A stretch of DNA of 19,614 bases from NCBI GenBank assembly GCA_018715425.1, contig DVLR01000112.1, positions 1-19,614 on the forward strand, read 5' to 3'. Positions 7,093 to 14,842 of this stretch are shown piece after piece (positions within the stretch are counted from its first letter, which is position 1; each line of letters opens with the position of its first letter). The notes below the pieces were generated by a model that saw nothing but the letters and a program-made list of their open reading frames with translations, did not search any database and was not told the DNA's origin. The stretch comes from Candidatus Merdenecus merdavium (GTDB taxonomy: Bacteria > Bacillota > Clostridia > Lachnospirales > Lachnospiraceae). Made by a program: the position numbers and the translations under genes.

Positions 7093-7994
7093 TCAATACA
7101 AAAGTAAACATTGCAGGTGTAGAATTAAAGAACCCTGTTGTAACAGCTTCTGGAACCTTTGGATCTGGAGAAGAATATAGTGAATTTGTAGACTTAAGTA
7201 AACTTGGTGGAGTCGTAACCAAGGGGGTAGCCAATGTACCTTGGGAGGGAAATGAAACTCCTAGAATTGCAGAAACGGCCAGTGGTATGTTAAATGCAAT
7301 TGGATTACAAAATCCTGGAATGGAGGTTTTTTGTAACAGAGATCTTCCGTTTTTAGAAGCATATGATACGAAAGTCATTGTAAATGTATGCGGTAGAACA
7401 ACGAAAGACTATTGTGAGGTAGTAGAACGCTTATCCGATGAAAAGGTTGATTTACTGGAGATCAATATTTCTTGTCCTAATGTAAAAGAAGGAGGTATTG
7501 CTTTTGGAGTAGATCCGAAAGCAGTATTAGAAATTACGAAAGAAGTTAAAAGAGTAGCAAAGCAACCTGTCATTATGAAATTGAGTCCAAATGTGACAGA
7601 TATTGCCGAAATGGCAAAAGCAGCAGTTGCAGGAGGTGCCGATGCTCTATCCTTGATCAATACGTTAACAGGGATGAAGATTGATATTCAGAAACAAACC
7701 TTTGCTTTAGCTAATAAAACAGGAGGACTGTCAGGTCCAGCTGTTAAACCAATTGCTGTTCGAATGGTATATCAGGTAGCTCAGGCAGTTTCTGTACCTA
7801 TTATTGGAATGGGTGGAATCGAGACAGCATCAGATGCTCTAGAATTTATGATGGCAGGGGCTACAGCCGTTAGTGTTGGTACTGCTAATTTCTATCATCC
7901 TACAGCAACTTTAGATGTAATAACAGGAATAGAATCGTACCTAAAGAAATATAAGATAGACGATATCACAGACCTTATTGGCTGTGTGAAATAA
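7089..7994 (+). CDS. pyrD: Dihydroorotate dehydrogenase, class 1B catalytic subunit
   Basis: FMN enzyme that oxidises dihydroorotate to orotate in the cytoplasm, working with PyrK and NAD+. In 301 residues it has NPVVTASGTFGSG at the N-terminus, LNAIGLQNPG (68-77), the catalytic-cysteine segment NISCPN (126-131, C129), the substrate loop around SLINTLTGM and the FMN phosphate site GMGGIETASDA followed by GATAVSVGTA. Cysteine as the catalytic base and the adjacent pyrK mark class 1B, separate from the class 2 membrane enzyme that uses quinone. It starts inside the end of pyrK and is followed 20 bases later by pyrE. Confidence 0.96.
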   Translation: MINTKVNIAGVELKNPVVTASGTFGSGEEYSEFVDLSKLGGVVTKGVANVPWEGNETPRIAETASGMLNAIGLQNPGMEVFCNRDLPFLEAYDTKVIVNVCGRTTKDYCEVVERLSDEKVDLLEINISCPNVKEGGIAFGVDPKAVLEITKEVKRVAKQPVIMKLSPNVTDIAEMAKAAVAGGADALSLINTLTGMKIDIQKQTFALANKTGGLSGPAVKPIAVRMVYQVAQAVSVPIIGMGGIETASDALEFMMAGATAVSVGTANFYHPTATLDVITGIESYLKKYKIDDITDLIGCVK

Positions 7995-8014
7995 TCATTT
8001 CCAGGAGGAATATA

Positions 8015-8689
8015 ATGGAACAATATAAACAGGAATTTATAGAATTTATGGTAGACTGTAATGTATTAAAGTTTGGTGATTTCGTAACAAAAAGCGGAAG
8101 AAAGACTCCTTTTTTTGTTAATACAGGTTTTTATAGAACGGGAGCACAATTAAGAAAACTGGGTGAGTACTATGCTAAAGGGATCCAGAATGCTTTTGGA
8201 TTCGATTTTGATGTTTTATTTGGACCAGCTTACAAGGGGATTCCATTAACCGTTGCAACATCTATGGCTATTAGTGAATACTATGGTAAAGAGATTCGTT
8301 ACTGTTCTAATCGTAAAGAAGTAAAAGACCATGGTGATACAGGGATTTTATTAGGAAGTCCTATTGAAGATCAAGATAGAATCGTCATTATAGAAGATGT
8401 GACAACGGCTGGAACCTCTATAGAAGAAACGTTACCAATTATCAAGGCTCAAGGAGATGTACATCCAATTGGACTCGTTGTTTCTGTAGACCGCATGGAA
8501 AGAGGACAAGGAACAAAGAGTGCATTAAAAGAAATAGAAGAAAAATATGGATTAAAAACGACAGCTATTGTAACCATGGAAGAAGTAGTAGAACATTTAT
8601 ATCATAGACCTTATAAAGGAAAAGTGATCATTGATGATTCATTAAAAACAGCTATCGAAGCATATTATAAACAGTATGGAGCAGAATAA
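8015..8689 (+). CDS. pyrE: Orotate phosphoribosyltransferase
   Basis: Transfers the phosphoribosyl group of PRPP to orotate, making OMP. 224 residues. The PRPP-binding signature RIVIIEDVTTAGTS lies at 122-135, and the phosphate-contacting FGPAYKGIPL at 69-78 and a flexible-loop region KEVKDHG at 101-107 are also typical. AGGAGG at 8003-8008 precedes the ATG by six bases. It is the last recognisable pyrimidine gene. No terminator is visible in the 42 bases that follow, so the small membrane peptide gene and perhaps later genes may be read from the same promoter. Confidence 0.96.
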   Translation: MEQYKQEFIEFMVDCNVLKFGDFVTKSGRKTPFFVNTGFYRTGAQLRKLGEYYAKGIQNAFGFDFDVLFGPAYKGIPLTVATSMAISEYYGKEIRYCSNRKEVKDHGDTGILLGSPIEDQDRIVIIEDVTTAGTSIEETLPIIKAQGDVHPIGLVVSVDRMERGQGTKSALKEIEEKYGLKTTAIVTMEEVVEHLYHRPYKGKVIIDDSLKTAIEAYYKQYGAE

Positions 8690-8731
8690 CCATAAAGTAT
8701 TACAAGAGATTCTTGGATAGGAGATGTTATT

Positions 8732-8884
8732 ATGAATGAAAGAGTATATAAAACAATGGAAAGTGTTGGAGCTGGTTGTATCGTAGTAGGAATTTTAGCC
8801 ATAGTATCTGGTATCACGTTAGGTGTCATATCGATAGTCAGTGGCGGCCGCCTATTAAAGAGAAAATCAGATATTACCATATAG
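8732..8884 (+). CDS. 50-residue membrane peptide, unrecognised
   Basis: A short frame with a good ribosome site (AGGAG at 8719-8723, eight bases before the ATG). The product starts MNERVYKTMESVGAGCIVVG and continues as one hydrophobic helix of about 25-28 residues rich in Ile, Val and Gly (about residues 13-40). It ends with a basic tail RLLKRKSDITI. No cleavable signal-peptide motif stands out, so a single-pass inner-membrane peptide with a cytoplasmic basic C-terminus is most likely. It lies 42 bases after pyrE and 78 before a VanZ-like gene. I do not recognise the family. The ribosome site, the composition and the tight fit into the operon argue that it is real. Confidence 0.68.
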   Translation: MNERVYKTMESVGAGCIVVGILAIVSGITLGVISIVSGGRLLKRKSDITI

Positions 8885-8962
8885 CCGTACATTGTGTTCT
8901 TACGTAAGAAAGGCGCTTTTGGCGTATCTCTTATGGAGTTCAATATGGAATAGGGGATTATA

Positions 8963-9424
8963 GTGAGAAAAAAATCAGCGGACAAGATCCGATTTACAGG
9001 AATGTTTTTATTCATTCTCTATTTAGTTGTACTGGTATATTTTCTCTTCTTTGCCGAGGCGTATGGGAGAACCCTTGGAGGAAGAGTGTATCGGTACAAT
9101 CTAGAACCATTAAAAGAGATCAAACGTTTTTGGATATATCGGGAAGAATTAGGGTTACTTAGCGTACTGACCAATCTTGTAGGTAACGTAGTAGCCTTTA
9201 TACCTTTTGGTGCCATTCTTCCAGTGATTAAAAAAGGGATGAGACGATGGTATATTATCATTTTATTAAGCTTTGAATTTAGTTTTATTGTGGAAACAAT
9301 TCAGCTAATATCAAAGGTTGGTTCTTTTGATGTGGATGACTTGATATTAAATACCCTAGGAGGAACCATTGGGTATCTAATATTCTATTTTTGTAACAAA
9401 CTAAGGAGAAAGTTATATGGCTAA
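8963..9424 (+). CDS. VanZ family membrane protein
   Basis: A 153-residue protein of the VanZ-like family (PF04892), named after the teicoplanin-resistance accessory protein but widespread with unknown biochemical role. Four hydrophobic segments are visible (about 12-31, 68-88, 97-113 and 131-145). The family motifs are present: NVVAFIPFG (75-83), a polar ExxQ within a helix (E111 to Q114), and FDVDDLILNTLGGTIG (122-137). The start is GTG at 8963 with AGGGG six bases upstream; no ATG fits until residue 14, which would remove much of the first helix. The stop overlaps the next start by eight bases, so the two membrane proteins are translationally coupled. There are no glycopeptide-resistance genes nearby, so resistance should not be inferred. 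Confidence 0.85.
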   Translation: MRKKSADKIRFTGMFLFILYLVVLVYFLFFAEAYGRTLGGRVYRYNLEPLKEIKRFWIYREELGLLSVLTNLVGNVVAFIPFGAILPVIKKGMRRWYIIILLSFEFSFIVETIQLISKVGSFDVDDLILNTLGGTIGYLIFYFCNKLRRKLYG

Positions 9425-9731
9425 GAGAACCATGTATTCTTTTTACGAAAAGAAACATACGAAAAAGGGAATTATATCTACTATATTATCTGGAGTATCC
9501 TTCCTTGTGTTCCTCGTACTTACTTTTGTATCCTATTATTTAAAAGGGAATGCAGGCTTATATGCAGGATCTATAGGGCTTACAGCTATGATCATATCCA
9601 TCTATGGGTTAGTATTAGGGTTTCAAAGCTTTCAGGAACCAGGAAAGTTATATTTATTTTCTAAGATAGGGTCTATCCTAAATGGATTGATTGCAGTAGG
9701 ATGGCTATCTTTGATCTTAATAGGACTATAG
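9417..9731 (+). CDS. Small membrane protein, possibly DUF6142 type
   Basis: 104 residues with a basic N-terminus (MAKRTMYSFYEKKHTKKG) and three predicted membrane helices (about 18-42, 48-68 and 82-103). The protein ends directly after the last helix. This looks like a small clostridial family that I believe is called DUF6142, but I cannot verify the name. The start ATG lies inside the end of the VanZ-like gene in another frame, and the ribosome site AAGGAG sits within that gene. The downstream HD-domain gene begins 13 bases later. Function is unknown; coupling to the VanZ-like protein suggests that the two are made together and may associate in the membrane. Confidence 0.75.
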   Translation: MAKRTMYSFYEKKHTKKGIISTILSGVSFLVFLVLTFVSYYLKGNAGLYAGSIGLTAMIISIYGLVLGFQSFQEPGKLYLFSKIGSILNGLIAVGWLSLILIGL

Positions 9732-9744
9732 TGGAGGAGCTCAA

Positions 9745-10332
9745 ATGGAACGATTAAGGAAACAGATCGATTTTATTTTAGAGTTAGATAAAATGAAAAA
9801 AGTGATACGACAGACTTATCTTGCTGATGGCAGCAGGAAAGAAAATGATGCAGAGCACACATGGCACTTAGCTATGATGTGCTTAATTCTTAGTGAATAT
9901 GCAAATGAGAAGATGGATCCTTGTAAAGCCATGGAACTGGTATTGGTTCATGACTTAGTTGAGATTTATGCAGGTGATACTTATGCATATGACGAAGAGG
10001 GAAACAAAGGGAAAGAGGAAAGAGAAGCGGAAGCTGCCAAAAAAATATTCGGTATGCTGCCAGAGGATCAAGGAAGATGGATGAAGGACTTGTTTGACGA
10101 ATTTGAGGAAGGTATTACTATGGAATCTAAATTTGCAAATACCTTAGATAAGATTCAGCCCATTCTTTTAAATGATGCCTCGGATGGAAGGTCATGGAGA
10201 GAACATCAAGTTTATGTAGAGCAAGTGCTAAATAGAAATAAAAAGACCAAGGATGGATCGGAGAAATTATGGGAATATGCAAAAGAGATCATTGATTCCA
10301 ATGTAATGAAAGGGAATCTGATCAAGGGTTAA
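9745..10332 (+). CDS. HD-domain phosphohydrolase, YfbR/HDDC2-like
   Basis: A 195-residue HD-superfamily protein of the HD_3 type (PF13023), which includes E. coli YfbR and eukaryotic HDDC2, deoxyribonucleoside 5'-monophosphatases. Metal ligands are visible: H38 in DAEHTWHLA, H69-D70 in LVHDLVEIYAGD, and D135 in NTLDKIQP. E73 and D78 correspond to the catalytic acid region of the family. A nucleotide-clearing role would suit its position between the pyrimidine and purine operons, but the exact substrate is an inference. GGAGG six bases or so upstream of the ATG provides the ribosome site. The gene follows the three small membrane protein genes with tight spacing. Confidence 0.85.
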   Translation: MERLRKQIDFILELDKMKKVIRQTYLADGSRKENDAEHTWHLAMMCLILSEYANEKMDPCKAMELVLVHDLVEIYAGDTYAYDEEGNKGKEEREAEAAKKIFGMLPEDQGRWMKDLFDEFEEGITMESKFANTLDKIQPILLNDASDGRSWREHQVYVEQVLNRNKKTKDGSEKLWEYAKEIIDSNVMKGNLIKG

Positions 10333-10361
10333 CATCTAGATAACACATATTAGGGTGAGAG

Positions 10362-12461
10362 GTGAAGAAATTGGATTATAGAGCATTATTTAAGGATGAG
10401 AATGAGAAGGTCCAGGAACGTTACGATTTATCGATTCACAGGATAGAAGAAATGTTAAAAGAAGAAACGGTAAATGTAAAATATAGAGAGTTTTTTAGAA
10501 AAACAGCTTCCTTTATGGTTCTTATTTCAGATATCTATAAGAGACTGATAAAAGAGGAACTGATGGATGTAAGTATGGATGAATTACAGAAGATAAACCA
10601 ACAGTTATATGAAGATATCATCGAGGAAAATTATGAACATAGTTATGCTAATCCAGCATATGCGGTGAAGATGTTAGGCGAGGGTTATGGAAAACCATTA
10701 AGTCTTGTCTATTCAGAGATAAGAGGTATGATTGCTTACGCATATGAGTATCGCTTATACTTTATGACCATTCATCAAGAGTTATTTATCCAGCTTTATA
10801 ACTTATTTGAGGATCAGCAAGAGCCGAAAGAAAAAGAGATAAAAGAAATCATCTATTTATTTTTAAGTGATTACTGTGATGTCATAGGAGAAAATAGAAT
10901 CAAAGAACAATACGATCCTCAAATGACGTTTGCAAAAGATATTATTATGGAATCCGATTTAAAAGATCTTCGCTATCTTTATCGCTACGGCGAATACGTA
11001 TCCCAAGATCAATTGGATATGGCAGAGTATTTGAACACGTTACCACAAACAACCATCGATCAAATGGCAGATACCTTTACCGATGGATATATTAGAGGTT
11101 TTGCATTAACTGGAAGAGATTTAAGTAAGAAAGAAACCGTTAACATTCGCTACGTATTGGGCTTTGAGAAAATGATAAAAAAAGCCATAATAAACTTTGA
11201 ACAAGCAGGGTTAAAACCTATTCTAACAAGAAGCTCTGTGCAATTATTGAGCAGAAGAGCCATTCGGATAGGATATTATGGTGGTATCCCAAACAAACAG
11301 TTTGATTATGATCACAAGGATGACTTGGCATATGTGTTAGATGGATTTTTAAACAATCGAAGATTAGAAGTTTTAAAAGCAGGTTTGGAAACATACAAAG
11401 AAGAGGCAAAAGTATTTGCAGGCCCAGCCGTAGTAGAAACTTTTGGTGGTCATCCCTTTATTCCAAAGGTGAAAGAAGAAGTATTCTCTCTTTCAGAAAA
11501 ACAGCAGAAGTTATCTGTGGAATATGGAGCTGCACAATCTGAAATCATCAATGAATACTTGCCAGGAGAAGAATTAAGTTTTACCATCATCGCCTTTCCA
11601 ACGCCAGAGATTGGAGAGAATTTTAAGGAAATATTTCATGAGGTCATTGGTTTAAATACTCTTGATCATAAGATCTATACACGTATTCAACAAAAAATAA
11701 TTGACGTTTTGGATGAAAGTGAATCTGTGGAAGTACTAGGAAGCAATGGAAACCAAACGAATATGGTGGTATCTTTCATGAAATTAACAGATCCAAAGAA
11801 ACAGACAAAGTTTGAAAACTGTACGGCAGATGTTAATATTCCAGTAGGAGAAGTGTTTACATCTCCTGTCCTTAAAGGAACAAATGGAACCCTTCATGTC
11901 AAACAAGTGTTTTTAAATGAGCTGGATTACAAAGATTTAACCATCACCTTTGAACAGGGTATGATCAAAGAGTATACGTGTAAAAACTTTGAATCGGAAG
12001 AAGAAAACCAAAAATACGTGAAGGAAAATTTATTATTTCATCGAGATACACTACCACTTGGAGAATTTGCCATAGGAACCAACACGACAGCTTATATGGT
12101 TTCACAAAAATTTGGTTTAGGCTCTGTGTTGCCGATTTTAATTACAGAAAAAATGGGTCCACATTTCGCAGTTGGAGATACCTGTTATAAATGGAGCGAA
12201 GATGTGGTTGTTTATAACCCAGATGGTAAGGAGATCGTGGCAAAGGATAATGAAATATCGAAACTTCGATTGGAAGATCCAAGTAAAGCTTATTTTCAGT
12301 GCCATACTGACATCACGATCCCATATGGAGAATTGGGCAGTATAAAAGCCGTTAAAGGAGATGGAAGTAAAGTAACGATTATAGAAAATGGAAGATTTGT
12401 TTTGCCTGGAACAGAGGAGCTGAATAAACCTTTAGAAGAGCTAGACGAAATTTATTTATAG
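10362..12461 (+). CDS. Large protein with M29-type aminopeptidase C-terminal region
   Basis: 699 residues. The C-terminal half resembles M29 (AmpS/aminopeptidase T) metallopeptidases, which use two metal ions. Seen are ADVNIPVGEVFTSP (489-502, first ligand likely E497), LGEFAIGTNT (566-574, E568), ITEKMGPHFAVGDTCY (594-609, with E596, H601, Y609) and a possible HxD pair in CHTDITIP (H648, D650). Between Y609 and H648 there is a longer stretch than in standard M29 enzymes. Those are about 410 residues, so some 230-290 residues at the N-terminus are extra, Glu/Lys/Tyr-rich and helical with no signal peptide. The start is GTG at 10362 or TTG at 10371; AGGTG at 10360-10364 favours the latter and AGGG at 10352-10355 the former. 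It is probably cytoplasmic. The peptidase assignment is moderate. Confidence 0.7.
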   Translation: MKKLDYRALFKDENEKVQERYDLSIHRIEEMLKEETVNVKYREFFRKTASFMVLISDIYKRLIKEELMDVSMDELQKINQQLYEDIIEENYEHSYANPAYAVKMLGEGYGKPLSLVYSEIRGMIAYAYEYRLYFMTIHQELFIQLYNLFEDQQEPKEKEIKEIIYLFLSDYCDVIGENRIKEQYDPQMTFAKDIIMESDLKDLRYLYRYGEYVSQDQLDMAEYLNTLPQTTIDQMADTFTDGYIRGFALTGRDLSKKETVNIRYVLGFEKMIKKAIINFEQAGLKPILTRSSVQLLSRRAIRIGYYGGIPNKQFDYDHKDDLAYVLDGFLNNRRLEVLKAGLETYKEEAKVFAGPAVVETFGGHPFIPKVKEEVFSLSEKQQKLSVEYGAAQSEIINEYLPGEELSFTIIAFPTPEIGENFKEIFHEVIGLNTLDHKIYTRIQQKIIDVLDESESVEVLGSNGNQTNMVVSFMKLTDPKKQTKFENCTADVNIPVGEVFTSPVLKGTNGTLHVKQVFLNELDYKDLTITFEQGMIKEYTCKNFESEEENQKYVKENLLFHRDTLPLGEFAIGTNTTAYMVSQKFGLGSVLPILITEKMGPHFAVGDTCYKWSEDVVVYNPDGKEIVAKDNEISKLRLEDPSKAYFQCHTDITIPYGELGSIKAVKGDGSKVTIIENGRFVLPGTEELNKPLEELDEIYL

Positions 12462-12478
12462 ACCAATAGGATATCATA

Positions 12479-12507
12479 TTGACAAGTTCCTTTTTACTTA
12501 GTATTAT
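12479..12507 (+). promoter_or_regulatory. Sigma-A promoter of the purE operon
   Basis: TTGACA (12479-12484, perfect), a 17-bp spacer and TATTAT (12502-12507). The transcript should start near 12514, leaving a leader of about 85 nt. The leader and -10 region contain a repeated 9-mer AACTAATAA (12508-12516 and 12552-12560, 44 bp apart) and a 10-bp palindrome ACTTATAAGT (12540-12549), which might be operator elements. No guanine riboswitch core is present. Confidence 0.85.
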
Positions 12508-12600
12508 AACTAATAAGTAGACTTTTGTTTATACGAAAAACTTATAAGTGAAACTAATAAATAAGAAAATTTAAATTAATAAATGAGTAAAGGAGACAGT

Positions 12601-13116
12601 ATGGCGAAAATAGGAATAGTAATGGGTAGTGATTCAGATTTAGCAGTTATGAGCAAGGCAGCAGATGTTTTAGAAAAATTAGGTGTGGAATATGAAATAA
12701 CCATCATATCAGCACATAGAGCTCCAGATGTATTTTTTGACTACGCTAAGAAAGCAGAAGAAAAAGGCTTTAAAGTTATCATCGCAGGTGCTGGTATGGC
12801 AGCGCACTTACCAGGGATGTGCGCAGCCATCTTCCCAATGCCAGTGATCGGAGTTCCTATGCATACAACTTCATTAGGTGGAAGAGATTCCTTATACTCT
12901 ATTGTACAGATGCCTTCTGGAATCCCAGTAGCAACAGTTGCTATTAATGGTGGAGCTAATGCAGGAATTCTAGCAGCAAAGATTCTTGCCACATCAGATG
13001 ATGAGTTATTGCAAAGATTAAAAGAGTACTCAGAAGAGTTAAAAGAGGAAGTTCTTGCAAAAGGTGAAAAATTAGATCAGCTTGGATACCAAGAATATTT
13101 AAATCAAAAGAAATAA
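12601..13116 (+). CDS. purE: N5-carboxyaminoimidazole ribonucleotide mutase / AIR carboxylase PurE
   Basis: Catalytic subunit for carboxylation at the AIR to CAIR step of purine synthesis. The frame is open from an ATG at 12583, but AAAGGAG lies inside those six codons, five bases before the ATG at 12601. The 171-residue form starting MAKIGIVMGSDSD is therefore chosen; it also matches family length. Motifs: GSDSDL (9-14), catalytic histidine in SAHRAP (H39), GAGMAAHLPG (63-72), and GVPMHTTSLGGRDSLYSIVQMPSG. No purK lies next to it, so it could be a class II enzyme using CO2 directly or a class I mutase with purK elsewhere. It is the first gene of a four-gene purine operon. Confidence 0.94.
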   Translation: MAKIGIVMGSDSDLAVMSKAADVLEKLGVEYEITIISAHRAPDVFFDYAKKAEEKGFKVIIAGAGMAAHLPGMCAAIFPMPVIGVPMHTTSLGGRDSLYSIVQMPSGIPVATVAINGGANAGILAAKILATSDDELLQRLKEYSEELKEEVLAKGEKLDQLGYQEYLNQKK

Positions 13117-13164
13117 ATACGGGTGATACTTGGTGGATCATAGGTGGATAAAATGGAGGATAAG

Positions 13165-14190
13165 ATGGATTATAAACAATCGGGTGTTGATATTGAGGCT
13201 GGATATAAATCTGTAGAATTAATGAAAGAACATATTAAAAAGACCATGAGACCTGAAGTATTAACAGGTATCGGAGGGTTTTCAGGAGCTTTTTCCATGA
13301 GTGCTTTCAAAGACATGGAAAAGCCAACTCTTGTTTCTGGAACGGATGGAGTTGGAACAAAATTAAAATTAGCATTTCTTATGGATCAGCATGATACTGT
13401 TGGCATTGACTGTGTTGCCATGTGTGTCAACGATATTGCTTGTGCAGGTGCAGAGCCTTTATTCTTCTTAGATTATATTGCATGTGGTAAAAATGTACCA
13501 GAAAAGATTGCATCCATTGTAAAAGGTGTTACCCATGGTTGCATGCAATCTGATTCAGCACTTATTGGAGGAGAAACCGCAGAAATGCCAGGATTCTATC
13601 CAGAAGATGAATACGATATGGCAGGATTTGCTGTTGGAGTCGTAGATGAAAAAGACTTGATTACAGGGTTAAAGATAGAAGAAGGAGATAGGATCATTGG
13701 AATCGCATCTTCAGGCGTACACAGCAATGGTTTTTCTCTCGTGAGAAAAGTCTTTGATATGACAAAGGAATCTTTGGATACTTACTATGATGAACTAGGA
13801 AAAACCTTAGGAGAAACATTGATTGAACCAACCAAGATCTACGTAAAAGCTTTAAAAAGTGTAAAAGAAGCTGGAGTTACGATAAAAGGCTGTAGCCACA
13901 TTACGGGTGGTGGTTTTTACGAAAATATTCCAAGAATGCTTCCAGAGGGGGTACATGCTAAGATCAATACTTCATCTTATGAAGTCCCTGGGATCTTCAC
14001 CCTTATAAAAAAACAAGGAAATATTTCAGATGAAACCATGTACAATACCTTTAATATGGGGATTGGAATGATGTTGGTTGTGGAAAATGACAGTGTGGAC
14101 AAGACCATAGAAGCGATAGAATCAGCAGGGGAGCAAGCCTTCCTACTGGGAAATATAACAACAGGTGAAAAGGGAGTAACCCTATGCTAA
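13165..14190 (+). CDS. purM: Phosphoribosylformylglycinamidine cyclo-ligase (AIR synthetase)
   Basis: ATP-dependent ring closure of FGAM to AIR, the step just before PurE. Three in-frame starts are possible: GTG 13144, ATG 13153 and ATG 13165. I choose 13165 because TGGAGGA ends five bases upstream and the protein then begins MDYKQSGVDIEAGYKSV, the usual PurM N-terminus, with 341 residues against about 345 in E. coli. Motifs: SGTDGVGTKLKLA (58-70, ATP/substrate loop), GIDCVAMCVNDI (80-91), GGETAEMPGFY (135-145) and SGVHSNGFSL. The stop overlaps the purN start (14184-14190), indicating coupled translation. Confidence 0.95.
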   Translation: MDYKQSGVDIEAGYKSVELMKEHIKKTMRPEVLTGIGGFSGAFSMSAFKDMEKPTLVSGTDGVGTKLKLAFLMDQHDTVGIDCVAMCVNDIACAGAEPLFFLDYIACGKNVPEKIASIVKGVTHGCMQSDSALIGGETAEMPGFYPEDEYDMAGFAVGVVDEKDLITGLKIEEGDRIIGIASSGVHSNGFSLVRKVFDMTKESLDTYYDELGKTLGETLIEPTKIYVKALKSVKEAGVTIKGCSHITGGGFYENIPRMLPEGVHAKINTSSYEVPGIFTLIKKQGNISDETMYNTFNMGIGMMLVVENDSVDKTIEAIESAGEQAFLLGNITTGEKGVTLC

Positions 14191-14810
14191 AAATCGCTGT
14201 ATTAGTGTCTGGAGGAGGAACCAATCTCCAGGCGATTATAGATGAGATCCAGCAGGGAAAGATAACGGATGCATCCATTGATGTTGTCATTAGTAATAAT
14301 CCCAATGCTTATGCCTTGCAGCGAGCAGCAAACCACGGAATAGAACATTTATGTATTTCACCCAAGGATTATCCAACTAGAGAAGAGTTCCACCAAGAAC
14401 TTATATCTACCATTGAATCCTATGGAGTAGATCTTATTGTATTGGCGGGATATCTAGTCGTGATACCAGAAGAATTAATCAGGGCTTACAGAAATAAGAT
14501 CATAAACGTTCATCCATCACTCATCCCTTCTTTTTGTGGAACTGGATATTATGGCTTAGCTGTTCATGAAGGAGTTCTAAAACGAGGAGTAAAGGTAACG
14601 GGTGCTACCGTTCATTTTGTGGACGAAGGGACGGATACAGGGCCTATTATTTTGCAAAAGGCAGTGGATGTTTTAGAAGATGATACGAGCCTGACTCTAC
14701 AAAAACGTGTTATGGAAGAGGCGGAGTGGATCCTATTGCCAGAGGCCATTCGTTTAATCGCTAGGGGTCAAATAGAAGTTGTGGATCAACACGTAAGAAT
14801 AAAAAAATAA
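14184..14810 (+). CDS. purN: Phosphoribosylglycinamide formyltransferase PurN
   Basis: Uses 10-formyl-tetrahydrofolate to formylate GAR. 208 residues, normal for the family. SGGGTNLQAI (9-18) binds the GAR phosphate. The catalytic residues line up as N108 and H110 in INVHPSLIP and D151 in HFVDEGTDTGP, matching E. coli N106, H108 and D144. The start ATG lies within the last seven bases of purM. Folate-dependent PurN, not formate-dependent PurT, indicates that one-carbon folate metabolism supplies the formyl group. It is followed after 32 bases by purD with its own ribosome site. Confidence 0.96.
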   Translation: MLKIAVLVSGGGTNLQAIIDEIQQGKITDASIDVVISNNPNAYALQRAANHGIEHLCISPKDYPTREEFHQELISTIESYGVDLIVLAGYLVVIPEELIRAYRNKIINVHPSLIPSFCGTGYYGLAVHEGVLKRGVKVTGATVHFVDEGTDTGPIILQKAVDVLEDDTSLTLQKRVMEEAEWILLPEAIRLIARGQIEVVDQHVRIKK

Positions 14811-14842
14811 CGAAACCTTTATACAGAAAGGAAATCCAAACT

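Noticed and set aside
8963..9424. Glycopeptide resistance gene
   Set aside because: The protein is VanZ-like only in family; no vanHAX, regulator or other resistance genes are nearby.
12508..12600. Guanine (purine) riboswitch upstream of purE
   Set aside because: The conserved core with paired loops and the terminator stem are absent; the leader is too short at about 85 nt and simply AT-rich.
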